The notes beneath the pieces were generated by a model. It saw nothing but the letters and a program-made list of their open reading frames with translations, was not told the origin of the DNA and ran no database searches. A stretch of 64,000 nt of DNA from Panax quinquefolius (taxonomy: Eukaryota > Streptophyta > Magnoliopsida > Apiales > Araliaceae), in NCBI GenBank assembly GCA_020205615.1, contig CM035164.1, positions 1,577,501 through 1,641,500 on the forward strand. The letters are read 5' to 3'. This document shows, piece by piece, positions 9,951-20,311 of this stretch (positions are counted from its first letter, which is position 1; every line of letters begins with the position of its first letter). A program made the position numbers and the translations under genes.

Positions 9951-11820
9951 ATGGGAAGGGGAAGCCTTATTCATGGGGTTGCTTTTACTTTGAACTCCAA
10001 AAAATTACCAAAGATTATAGCAGCTAGTGGCGCTAATCACCCAGCTGCAGGTAAATCTCAGCTCAATTTCTGTTTATTTAATCCGTTTTTCTTAGTCCGG
10101 AATAATTATTATGCTCCATTTCATACATCTACTGCACCACAATTAACAAACCCTAACCCCAATCCCATGCTTAGAGGCAGAGATTCTCTGCAGCAATTAC
10201 TGCTAGAGAAATGCAAATCCGGGTTCGATAATCTCCATGATGCTCTTCTTTTATTCGATCGTATGCTTCAAATGCAACCTCTCCCGTCTGTAATCGATTT
10301 CTCTCAACTATTAGCCGCTAAACTATTGCGAGAATGAAACACTACTCCGTTGTTGTCTCTTTGTTCAGAGATATTTGTGCTTTGACAAATCCGGTAGTTC
10401 CGGTAAATATAGTTACCATCACCACCGTTATAAACTGTTGTTGTCACTGTAATCAGTCGATTACGGGTTTTCTCTGTTGGGTGGGATCTACAAACGTGGT
10501 TTCGTGCCAAATGCTTTTACCTTCAACACTCTGATAAGGGGGCTTCTTTCAGAAAACAAGTTTTTGGAGGCTGAGGAATTGTTTAAGAAGTTGATAAGGA
10601 CAAAAGAAACTGAACCTGATGTAGTTACTTATGGCACCATTATAAATGGGCTTTGCAAAAGAGGCAACACTTACATGGCCATTAGGTTGCTCAGAATAAT
10701 GGAAAATGGAGGGTGTGAACCAGATATTGTAGTTTATAGCACCATCATTGATAGTTTGTGTAAGGACAAACTAGTAGATGATGCTTTGGATCTGTTCTAT
10801 GAAATGATTAGAAAAGGTATATCGCAAGATGTTTACAGCTATACTTCATTAATTCAGGGCCTATGCAACTTTGGTCGATGGACAGAGACCGAACGAATGT
10901 TAAGAGAGATGGCCAGCATGAAAATCTCTCCAGATATGCATACTTTCAGTATACTGGTGGATGCGCTGTGCAAGGAAGGTAAGGTAAAAGAAGCAGAGCA
11001 TGTGGTCAAACAAATGATTCAAAGTGGTGGGAATCCCAATGTAGTCACCTACAATGCGCTCATGGATGGGTATTGTTTGCGAGGTGAAATGGATGGAGCG
11101 TTGGCAGTGTTGAATACCATGAAGAATGAGGGGATAGTGCCCGATAATCATAGTTATAGCATCTTGATAAATGGATATTGCAAGAAGTTGAGAGTAGATA
11201 AAGCTATTGATCTCTTTCGAAAAATGCCGAGTGAAGGTTTGAAACCCACAGTTGTAACTTACAGCACTATTTTGCATGGGCTATTTAAGATGGGTAGACT
11301 TGGTGACGCACAAAATTTATTTAATGAGATGCAATCTCAAGGCCATAAACCAGATATTTTGACATGCAACATCTTGTTAGACGGCCTTTGCAAGAACCAT
11401 TGTGTGGATGAAGCATTGTCCTTGTTTCATGCGATGGAATCTAATGGTTTAATTCCTGATATTGTTACTTATAATGTCCTCATTGATGGATTTTGCAAAG
11501 ATGGAAATCTTGATATGGCAATAAACCTTTTTCATAGCCTTCGTTTAAAAGGCTTGCAACCAAATACTAGGACATACACAATGATGATCCGAGGACTTTG
11601 TGAAGCAGGACTACTGAAAGAAGCAAATGAGCTACTTGTGGAAATGGAAGCTAATGATTGCTTGCCAAATGATGCCACTTACAACACTATTATTCGGGGA
11701 TGTTTTCGAAATAAGATGTATAATGAAGCAAGTTTATTCATAGAAAAAATGGTTGACAAGGGCTTCTCAGCAGATGCATCGACCACCTCCATGGTCATAG
11801 ACCTACTCTCAGTAGAGTAA
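9951..11820 (+). pseudogene. RFL-type PPR gene, copy 1, broken by two frameshifts
   Basis: Read across frames this is a P-class pentatricopeptide repeat protein of the Restorer-of-fertility-like group, RNA-binding proteins of mitochondria. The ATG at 9951 opens a frame with a Ser/Lys/Asn-rich presequence containing FHTST, then the pre-PPR helix region. Five extra bases (AAACT) at about 10320-10324 shift the frame, and one base is missing near 10453-10455, shifting it again. The last frame (10477-11820) is open for 447 codons and holds about eleven or twelve 35-residue repeats with the usual TYGTIINGLCK-type motifs. The 3' end is also altered: it stops at DLLSVE, while copy 2 continues for about 20 residues. 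If the indels are assembly errors the gene would be functional. Confidence 0.8.
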
Positions 11821-12642
11821 AGAACATGATCCGACTCTACTTGCTACGCGTAAGAAGTTCTTGCCTACAGGTAGATGACTTACATCATTAGATATTTCGA
11901 TAACAGGGCAAGCTCCAGGACATATGTGATATGTCAGATTTAAATGGTTTGCATTCTCTTCTTTGAAAGTAAAGCTTTTAGACTGCACAGTCAAATAAGA
12001 GATTCTAGCCTTGTTGGTTATTCTCTGTAGATATTTGGAAAGGTATTTAATGTGTTATCATAGTATTGTGTGTTGAACTTCCTTTTTTTTTCTACGCAAA
12101 AGAACATACCTGGATATTGCAAGTAGCTCTCATTGTCCTAGCATTACTACGGTAGCATCAGTAGCTCTTCTCTTATTTAGAATATTCCAGTTTTGTGTGA
12201 TGCTTCACATGTTTCTTTATATAATTGTGAAGAATGAAGAAAATCTCAGGCTTAAATTTTCTGTAATCTAATAATCTGTTTCGTTTTGCTTTTCTTTTTG
12301 ACGGTACACACAATTTCAGTTTCATTCAACTAATTGTTAACGATTATTTATAAGCCTCTATACTTTGTTTTATCATTCACTGATATTTAACATTGAGCTA
12401 TCTTATTACTTCTACAGTTCTACCTATTAGCCTACTACTGAATTATAACATTGTGACAAAAACACAATTTCTTGAGATCAAAAGTAAACTATAATTTTGC
12501 GGACACGCTTGGGGCTCAAAACATGATTGTTTTTTCAGTTAAGTAAATTTATTGATGTTCTTTGGTAGATTCAAGGGCTGAGCCACTTGTATGTGCTGAG
12601 GTTTGCAATTAGCCGCCTTGGGAAAGAGACCCCTATAATGAA
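11821..12642 (+). repeat. 3' flank of PPR copy 1, duplicated after copy 2
   Basis: Non-coding sequence after copy 1 is repeated after copy 2 at about 13712-14430, with the same order of blocks (ATTCTAGCCTTGTTGG, then CACATGTTTCTTTATATAA, then GAGCCACTTGTATGTGCTGA). The offset between copies is about 1.83 kb. The duplicated unit therefore includes coding and flanking DNA. Confidence 0.8.
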
Positions 12643-13711
12643 TAAATGGATATTGTAAGAAGCTAATGTTTACAGCTGTAGTTCATTAATTCAGGGCCTA
12701 TGCAACTTGGGTCGATGGATGGAGACTGAACAAATGCTAAGAGAGATGGCCAGCATGAAAATCTCTCCAGACATGCATACTTTTACTATACTGGTGGATG
12801 CGTTGTGCAAGGAAGGCAAGGTAAAAGAAGCACAACATGTGGTTGAACAAATGATTAAAAGAGGTGAGAATCCTGATGTAGTCACCTACAATGCGCTCAT
12901 GGATGGGTATTGTTTGCGAGGCGAAATGGATGGAGCATTTGCAGTGTTGAATATCGTGATGAATGAGGGGATAGTGCCCAATAATCGTAGCTATAACACT
13001 TTGATAAATGGATATTGCAAGAATTTGAGAGTAGATAAAGCTATGGATCTCTTTCGAAAAATGCCGAGTGAAGGTTTGAAACCCACAATTGTAACTTACA
13101 GCACTATTTTGCATGGGCTATTTAAGATGGGTAGATATGGTGACGCACAAAATTTATTTAATGAGATGCAATCTCAAGGCCATAAACCAGATATTTTGAC
13201 ATGCAACATCTTGTTAGACGGCCTTTGCAAGAACCATTGTGTGGATGAAGCATTGTCCTTGTTTCATGTGATGGAATCTAATGGTTTAATTCCTGATATT
13301 GTTACTTATAGTGTCCTCATTGATGGATTTTGCAAAGATGGAAAGCTTGATATGGCAAGAAATATTTTTGATAGTCTTCCTTCAAAAGGGTTGCGACCAG
13401 ATATTAGGACATACACAATGATGATCCGAGGACTTTGTGAAGAAGGACTACTGAAAGAAGCAAATGAGCTACTTGTGGAAATGGAAGCTAATGATTGCTT
13501 GCCAAATGATGTCACTTACAACACTATTATCCGGGGATGTTTTCGAAATAAGAAGTATAATGAAGCAGGTTTACTCATTGAACAAATGGTTGGTAAGGGC
13601 TTCTCAGCAGATGCATCTACCACCTTCCTGGTACTAGACCTACTCTCAAGTAAAGAACAGGATCCGAATCTACTTGCTATGCGTAAGAAGTTCTTGCCTA
13701 CAGGTAGATGA
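12643..13711 (+). pseudogene. RFL-type PPR gene, copy 2, 5'-truncated
   Basis: The copy begins at 12643 with a short piece encoding NGYCKKL, jumps directly into coding sequence equivalent to 10840 of copy 1, and then stays open to the stop at 13709-13711. The in-frame part from about 12707 has some 334 codons and nine or so PPR motifs (for example VTYNALMDGYCLRGEMDGA). It ends with LLAMRKKFLPTGR, probably the ancestral C-terminus. No start codon, mitochondrial presequence or first repeats are present. The first ATG in frame is at 12719. A short PPR protein could in principle be made, but without a presequence it is best treated as a pseudogene. Confidence 0.75.
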
Positions 13712-14439
13712 CTTACATCATTAGATCTTTCGATGACAGTGCAAGCTCCAGGACATATGTCAATTTATATGGTTTCCATTCTCTTCTTTGTAAGTAAAGC
13801 TTTTAGACTACACAGTCAAATAAGAGATTCTAGCCTTGTTGGTAGTTCTCTGTAGATATTTGGAAAGGTATTCAAGTGTTATTATTAGTATTGTGTGTTG
13901 AACTTCCTTTTCTCTCTACTCAAAAGAACATACCTAGATATTGCAAGTAGCTCTCGTTGTCCTAGCATTACTACGGTAGCATTAGCGCTTCTCCTTATTT
14001 AGAATATTCTAGTTTTGTGTGATGCTTCACATGTTTCTTTATATAATTGTGAAGAATGAAGAAAATCTCAGGCTTAGATTTTCTGTAATCTAATAATTTC
14101 TGTTTCGTTTTGTTTTTCTTATTGTCGGTACACAATTTTAGTTCCATTGCAACTAATAGTTAAAGAATATTTATAAGCCTCTATACTTTGTTTTATCATT
14201 CACTGATATTTAACATTGTGCCATCTTATTACTTTAATCTATTAGCCTACTACTGAATTATAACGTTGTGACAAAAGCACAATTTCTTGAGTTCAAAAGT
14301 AAACTACCATGTTGGGCTCAAAATATGACACATGATTGTTTTTTCAGTCGGGTAAATTTATTGATGTTGTTTGGTAGATTCAGGGGTTGAGCCACTTGTA
14401 TGTGCTGAGGTTTGCAATTAGCCAATAAAGTTTTCAGTT
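13712..14439 (+). repeat. Second copy of the PPR 3' flank
   Basis: Parallels 11877-12640 closely with scattered substitutions and small indels. It confirms that copies 1 and 2 arose as one tandem duplication. Confidence 0.8.
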
Positions 14440-14990
14440 AATGGATATTGTAAGAAGCTAAAAGTAAACCTAGGCCTTGACCCAATTGTTATCCCCACCC
14501 CTCGTGTAGTAAGAGGGTGGGAGTTCAAACCATTGCAGTGACAAAGTAGTGTGTGAGTTTAAATTATGTCTTAAATTAGCCACAAAAAGAAGAAGAAGCT
14601 GAAAGTAGACAAGTTATGCATCTCTATTGACAAGTGTCCCATGATGGTTTGAAACCCACAATAGAAATTTACAGCACCAGGGGTTATTTCAGATGGGTTC
14701 AAGTGTTGCAGTGGATTTTTCTTTTATATATTTTTATTTATGAGATGCAAGCTCAAGGCTATGCACCAGATCCTTGGACGTGTATCTTGTTAGGCAAGAA
14801 ATCATTTTGTTGCAGTTGATTTTTCTTTTATTTATTGCTGGATTGTGCTATAATAGAAATCTTGATTTGACAAGAAATCAGTTTGATAGGCTTCCTGCCA
14901 AAGTATTGCAACCAGATATTAAGGCATACACAATGATGATCCGAAGGCTTTGTGAAATCAGTTTGTGTCGGGCTTTTTTAAATCTTCAAT
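14440..14990 (+). pseudogene. RFL-type PPR remnant, copy 3
   Basis: Decayed PPR coding pieces appear in the order of copies 1 and 2: a NGYCKKL block at 14441-14469, a KKLKVDK block from 14593, a GLKPTIEIYST block at about 14650, a YEMQAQGYAPD block at about 14735 and a DIKAYTMMIRRLCE block ending near 14960. Large deletions, stops and frameshifts lie between them. A SINE-like insert splits the first block. It is not functional. Confidence 0.75.
14470..14592 (+). mobile_element. SINE-like insert with 18-bp target duplication
   Basis: The 123-bp insert interrupts PPR copy 3 and is flanked by AAGAAGCTAAAAGTAAAC (14452-14469) and AAGAAGCTGAAAGTAGAC (14593-14610), 16 of 18 identical. It contains GAGTTCAAACC at 14521-14531, a close match to a tRNA B box (RNA polymerase III promoter), and ends with an A-rich AAG tail. 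Long direct repeats, polymerase III box and tail are the marks of a tRNA-derived SINE mobilised by LINE machinery. The A box is not clear, so the family is unassigned. Confidence 0.65.
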
Positions 14991-16247
14991 CAATTACGAA
15001 TAAAGCTTATATGCACATTATAAATTAATTTGAAACAACTGCACTGAGTGACAAATGATTATTTTGAAGCCAACCACAGAGTTAGAGAATTTGGACTCGA
15101 GAAATAGGTAGGAAAGAGTGAGGGGGAGAGGTACAAAGAGAGGAGTTAGATGTAATTTATGAAAAAGATGAAGGTCAAACATGCACCTAAAGTCTTGTAG
15201 TGTGGTCCTAATCAGAGATGCTTCCATTTGTCTGCCCTCAAAAAGAGTGACAAAATGGATAGACCAACCTGTGACCAAAGCAAAGGGCTGCATCAAGAAA
15301 CAAACAATTGCCTTAGACTCCACCAAGGGATTGTGTTGTGTTGGGATTTTTTTTATTTTATGCAAGGACCGGTTGCAATGTAAGATGATAACAGTTGTGC
15401 CTTAAACTAAACAGGTTAATCATTAATGTTCCTCTTTATATGTTATGCAGTACATGTCATGAGGTCTATCAATCCATGGCGATCGGTTGCCCACATCACT
15501 ATTCCAGCAACCAACATGTCAATTAAATGAAAGACTAAGATTGAAAAAATATTTCCCCAGCCGCTACATATTGTAGCAGCCCAAACTACACTTTGAAGCG
15601 GCTTATATTTTAAAAATGGTCAAATTAACTTACTAATGTGGATCCACTTTGTCAGATAGAAAGATAAAAAATAAAAAAAATTTATATACTAACCGCTACA
15701 AGCTGTAGCAGCTTGGTCTTATAGTCTTGTCAATGCAGTTTTATCCCATCATTTTGTCTTCTAAATTATAGCTTAAATCCAGAGGATGCCATTAATCACA
15801 TCAGAACTTTTGAGCTCTACAAGATCTTATGATCTATTTGATATAGGTCAATGTCCAAAGATTTGTTTGTTTCTTTCTAGTTTTGGGTTTGTTATCAATT
15901 CACAATTTGCTAGCTCATGAACTTTGGTAGGGAAAGCTTTAAATCCATGGTGTATGTCTGTGCAGTCGGTGACTTGTTGAAGGGTTGATCATTTTTCATC
16001 AACCCAAAATGGTTAATTATGTATGTGTATGGTGGTAATTAAATGAAAAAGTTACTGATCTCATGTGCTATGCCTCTGCCTATACTTCCCCAGAAGTCAT
16101 TCCTATATATCAAAAAGTTTACATGATCTTTGCATCTCCTGCAGGATAGATAGATCATTAAGCTAAGTGTCAAAAGTACATTGTTCCACCTACCTTACCT
16201 TGTAGGAAAAATAATTTGCACGTGTGTTCTAAATATATATATATTAT
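14991..16247. other. Intergenic, no gene seen
   Basis: No supported gene. The word CCGCTACA...TGTAGCAGC occurs twice (15560-15580 and 15690-15712), each as a short palindrome, which hints at a small repeat or hairpin-forming element with undefined ends. Confidence 0.4.
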
Positions 16248-16351
16248 GGGGTTCCATTTGGCCTGTGAAATTTTGGCTGGAGAAAAAAAAAATTCACAAG
16301 CCAAAAAAAAAGTTAGTTTCTTCCACAAGAATCAGGTTCTTTGGATGGAAC

Positions 16352-16354
<3 letters not shown>
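16248..16354. mobile_element. Small MITE with GGGGTTCCAT terminal inverted repeats
   Basis: The left tip GGGGTTCCAT pairs perfectly with the right tip ATGGAACCCC; the unit is 107 bp and A-rich inside. It sits in TA-rich DNA, so the target duplication cannot be distinguished from the microsatellite. Confidence 0.6.

Positions 16355-16401
<47 letters not shown>
16355..16401. repeat. TA dinucleotide microsatellite
   Basis: An uninterrupted TA run of about 47 bases. It forms the left border of the endogenous caulimovirid sequence. Confidence 0.95.
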
Positions 16402-16406
<5 letters not shown>

Positions 16407-16779
16407 TGATAAGGTAGTGATTGACTATCGACCGACTACTCGCTTTCATTATCGAGTTAATCGATCGATAATAGCAATAGTACCGCTTGTTTCCTGCTCA
16501 GATCTTTGTTTTTAATTTTTAAATAACTCGATCAATGGCTACTCAGTAAGATCAACGTCTTTATTAGGTAAACCTAATTTTCTCTATTTTCGGTAGTTTT
16601 AATAGTGGTTGAACAATTTTTGACTCGGTTTTTAATTATATTTTCTTCAATCTCGCTCTAACTGCTTTTCCTACATTTTGCTAAGTATTGGTTACTAAAA
16701 TTTAACTGTTTCTATGATTTTTTATCATCATTAATTCCATTGGAGATTTTAAATGGATAGCCATTCTCAAGTATTTTTA

Positions 16780-18120
16780 TCGAAATTAAGATGATTCTAA
16801 GGGTGGGTGACTAGACGAGACCTTAGACTTGTCTTCTTTAACCCATTGAGTTTTAGTTATAACATCGCATTTATATTGATAACGCTTCATACCAATCGTA
16901 GAAGGTAATATTAATTTTTCACTACCAATAAATTTCTTCCATTTAATGACAATTTTATCTCTTTCTTTCTCAAATGGGTGATTTTTCTAAATTGATGTCT
17001 TTTATTTTTATTAGATTTGGAGTTAAAATCATTCACAAGATTGATCCAATCTAACACAAATTCTTTCTTAATGACTCTTAATTGATTATTAATTGGAACA
17101 TCAAAATCGATGAGTTAGAAGCTCGGAAGAATTCTGGAGAAGAAGAGCTTTCTTCTTGGTACCGGTAATTCGAGGGTGACAAGAATAACAAGGATGACTT
17201 GCTTTACCTTGATTTAAAATTCCTTTTAACTTAATGTCTCTTATAGAAGGGTTACTAAGGACTTGAGAATCTCTTCTAAGCGATTCATGTAAGAGTCAAG
17301 AACTAGAATAGTCCTCTATAATAATCGGTCTTCTAGAACGCTCAAAGCTAACTTTGACAGTTCCATCGAAAAATTGCCTTATGTTTTCAATGTTCACTAC
17401 GTTGTTTACTACAAATTTCTTTGTGGTATTTCACTTGGTAAAATCCATTGACCGGGTAATGTAATATCTTTCCATAGAATTGTTCTAGGGATCCGGATAT
17501 TAGCATCACCGGTTGAACTTTGAATTAATACAGATGTGATCTTTAGGGCTTTTATTAAGAGCATGGACATTCAAATTAGTCTTCATGGTCTTATAATAAA
17601 TTCTATAGATTAGAAGCAATTGGTTGAGAACCTTCAATCATTTGTGTAATTTCTCCTCTTTGTTTTAATATTCAATGTTAAAGCTTTAATAGGTGTTGAT
17701 CACTTAGACTAAGTGTGAAGTCGGAAAGCAATTAAAATGGATAGGACCATTGTGCGCATCGGCTTCCATAAGACTTTATTATGCTTGGATAATAATTCAA
17801 AAATCTAGCATCTCTCGAGACAAAGGTAGATACTTGAATTAATTCCTTTAATATTCAATGGTTTAACTGCTACTTGAACTAGACCTATGTGGATGAAATT
17901 ATAACCCTTTTTTCTATGTTTTTTAATAACATCTGGGGAAAGAAGGCTACAATTTTCATACTTTTTGTTAATAAAGCATAGACCTTTTCAACTGCTTTTA
18001 ACATTATAATCATTTTAAAGTTATCTAAAATGTTGATGATAAATTTCTTTGGGAGAAATTTCAGGTATATTCCAGCTTATGTAAAATTTGACCGATATTT
18101 TCATAACCTGCTTTTCTTCT
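16780..18120 (-). pseudogene. Caulimovirid movement-protein and linker remnant
   Basis: Minus-strand translation in all three frames gives short stretches that resemble the 30K-superfamily movement protein domain of caulimovirid polyproteins (right part, about 17400-18120) followed by the linker towards the coat region (about 16780-17100). Stops and frameshifts interrupt it every few dozen codons, so no protein is made. Recognition is by overall residue pattern, without a search, and is therefore moderate. Confidence 0.6.
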
Positions 18121-18444
18121 GATTAACTATGTCTCGTAAAGGTTGCAGAGTTGACTTTATGACTAGGCGATGAGTTAGATCTAAATAACCTACTCATTAT
18201 TACTTTGGGTTCAAAAAATTATTCACTCTTTATCTTCCATTCGGACCCTCTTTTGGGTAGACTCATACCTATTGTTCTTAAACCCTTCACCGCCGCAGAC
18301 AAGAGACTTACTCTGTGGTTGACATGAACAAGGTGTTCTACAATGAAGTTAGGTGACTTCGATAAAGGATGAAATGATTTTGAAAAACAGCTTTTAATGA
18401 AGCAAATCGAAGATCTTCTTGGTCGCTAGAATGTAGAACAACAA

Positions 18445-18459
18445 CTTAGCTCGATACCA
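18445..18459 (-). other. tRNA-Met primer binding site of the caulimovirid
   Basis: The minus strand reads TGGTATCGAGC, which is the canonical caulimovirid tRNA-Met site lacking one A. It lies about 280 bases downstream of a TATA box on the same strand, as expected for the leader of the genomic RNA. Confidence 0.65.
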
Positions 18460-18734
18460 TTTGGGCGGAAGAGAAAGAACAGGAAGAAACGAGAGAGCGT
18501 CTACAAATAAAACACAGTCTTTATAAATAAGTAACCGATTTGTAATAATAATACAAGCTATATACAAACTAAGAACCTAAAAATAAAACAAGTACTTACA
18601 ATTTAAAACATTTAACTAGAGAATTGGAGAAGAGAGGTTAAGTAGTCGATCGGTAGAAACTAAAAGATTCTTCCGAGAGAGAGAGCTCGAGTCTTTCTAA
18701 GTTTCAAAATCGATTTGCTAAATGAGCTCGCCTT

Positions 18735-18743
18735 CCTTTTATA
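18735..18743 (-). promoter_or_regulatory. TATA box of the caulimovirid promoter
   Basis: TATAAAAGG on the minus strand, followed downstream by a CT-rich region and the primer site. Just upstream (18780-18870) lies a block with repeated GTAAAAG words on the plus strand. Confidence 0.55.
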
Positions 18744-19199
18744 GAAACAAGGAAAGGGAATCACACATTTACTTGGGTAAAGTAAGAAACATTTCACTTA
18801 GGTAAAAGTGAATTACTAAAGTAAAAGCAAAAGTAAAAGCAAGTTACTAAGGTAAAAGCAAAAGTAAAAGTACAGACAAACAACTGTTGATAAACAGTGA
18901 AATCTTTTGACTATTACAGATGCTTCTGGCCGACAACTTTTGACTCGACTCTGCTTTCGGTGGAAAAGAGCCTCTTTTTACTGTTGAGCTACTTTTGGCT
19001 GGAAAGTGGAATCATTTATCACTCACTTGGGACAGTCTTGCTAATCGAATAATGAATCGTCACGGAAAGCAGTCTTTGCTAATCAATAAAGAATCGGCCA
19101 CGAGAGGAATGCGGTCTTTGGTGAAAGAATCGCTATACTATATCTGTGTATATCTGGTCGTGAGTCTCGAGAGGTTCATCCTCCTCTCGGTCCGGTCGC

Positions 19200-19560
19200 C
19201 TACTAGTGGCCCAAGTAATCAACCCAGAGGTACCTTAGTCCCTCACCCAGTTACCCCTAAATTCAACACTCTAACTCAACCAGATATTGTTGAATTATTG
19301 GCTAGTGGATTTACAGGTATTCTCAGATCTTGGTGGGAAAAACATCTCACTGAAGATTCTAGATTATCTATAATCCATGCTGTTCAGTTAGATTCTGAAG
19401 GCAACCCGATTTTTAATGAAACTATAGGAATAGGGCCACCGATGGAGTAAATACTTTGATTTATACTATAATAAAACACTTCGTAGGAACTCCCAATAAC
19501 ATCAATTGAAAGAATCCACGATCAGCTAAGTAATCTCACTTGTCCCACTCTAAGTGACTT
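19200..19560 (+). pseudogene. Caulimovirid coat-protein-region remnant
   Basis: A plus-strand frame is open to 19450 and its second half resembles the capsid region of florendovirus/petuvirus-type polyproteins (a Phe-Thr-Gly...Trp-Trp pattern near 19310-19350). The similarity continues past the stop at 19448-19450 and then changes frame near 19500, so the reading frame is broken at least twice. The first part of the open frame (18995-19200) does not resemble the virus family. The fragment ends at the TA repeat. Confidence 0.6.
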
Positions 19561-19572
19561 TAGATGGTACAA

Positions 19573-19574
<2 letters not shown>

Positions 19575-19653
<79 letters not shown>
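19575..19653. repeat. TA then GA microsatellite
   Basis: About 44 bases of TA followed by about 34 bases of GA. This is the right border of the caulimovirid block. Confidence 0.95.
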
Positions 19654-19657
<4 letters not shown>

Positions 19658-20311
19658 AACGAATAAAATCCTGGAGAGCTCATATATAATACACAGAATG
19701 GAATGCAACTAAATCTTTATTCAGATCCAACATTTATTCATGAAGTAGTGTATAAGCATGGAAAGAAAGATAAGGATCTATTCACAATTTCACATGTTCT
19801 GCCTTCCATGTCCTGCATGCAGCTGGACAGTCCTGCTTGCGACCACCTGGAGTACACCCGGTTGTTCTGCCAATAACAAAAGTTATTTGGATCAGTAAAT
19901 CTAGAAATTTTCTGATTATAGATATAATCTTACATAACACCTAACAAGAATAATATAATATACTCATACATAACCGGACCTGTCATACAGACTTAACATC
20001 TACCGAGAATAGTATACTGATACATAACAGGACCAATCATACATAATAAATAATATTTGATTAGAACATGGATAAAAAAGGAAACAGAACAGAATAGACA
20101 ACACCCATAAGAGGAACAAGTATAAATCATACTATTAGTATATATATTTTTTAAGATCTGAAAGGGGCAGCAAGATATACACTTTAAGATCAATTAGCTT
20201 CTAAAAGAAGTGAAATACTAAAATGAAAAGGAAGAAGATTACGCAAGTAAAAAACCCTCAAAATTACCCAGAACCATAACTTAATTAGAGTATAGAGGAT
20301 AGAACCCACAT
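19654..20311. other. Intergenic, one weak exon-like stretch
   Basis: No supported gene. On the minus strand 19782-19866 has a splice-acceptor-like TTGGCAG followed by 27 codons and a stop, with CTPGGRKQDCPAAC inside. No partner exon was found upstream, so it is not called as a gene. Confidence 0.35.

Larger units (their letters stand above)
16402..19575. mobile_element. Endogenous caulimovirid (florendovirus/petuvirus-like), rearranged
   Basis: The block between two TA repeats holds decayed pieces of a plant pararetrovirus genome. On the minus strand, from about 18760 leftwards, there are a TATA box, a leader, a tRNA-Met primer site and movement-protein-like then linker-like coding remnants. 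On the plus strand at 19200-19560 there is a coat-protein-like remnant, in the opposite orientation to its expected position downstream of the movement protein. Many stops and indels break all frames and no reverse transcriptase was recognised. Endogenous florendoviruses are known to be found next to TA repeats in many plants, which agrees with the borders. Genus-level assignment is tentative. Confidence 0.7.

Noticed and set aside
10900..13114. Minus-strand frames of 125 codons within the PPR copies
   Set aside because: They are antisense shadows of the PPR repeats and recur only because the PPR copies are duplicated.
14521..14531. tRNA gene suggested by the B-box-like GAGTTCAAACC
   Set aside because: No acceptor stem or anticodon arm can be folded around it; a SINE head explains it better.
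15181..15405. Overlapping frames on both strands at 15018-15405
   Set aside because: No domain, splice pattern or family similarity seen on either strand.
16181..16515. Two overlapping open frames rich in Tyr-Ile
   Set aside because: They are translations of the TA microsatellite and its MITE neighbour.
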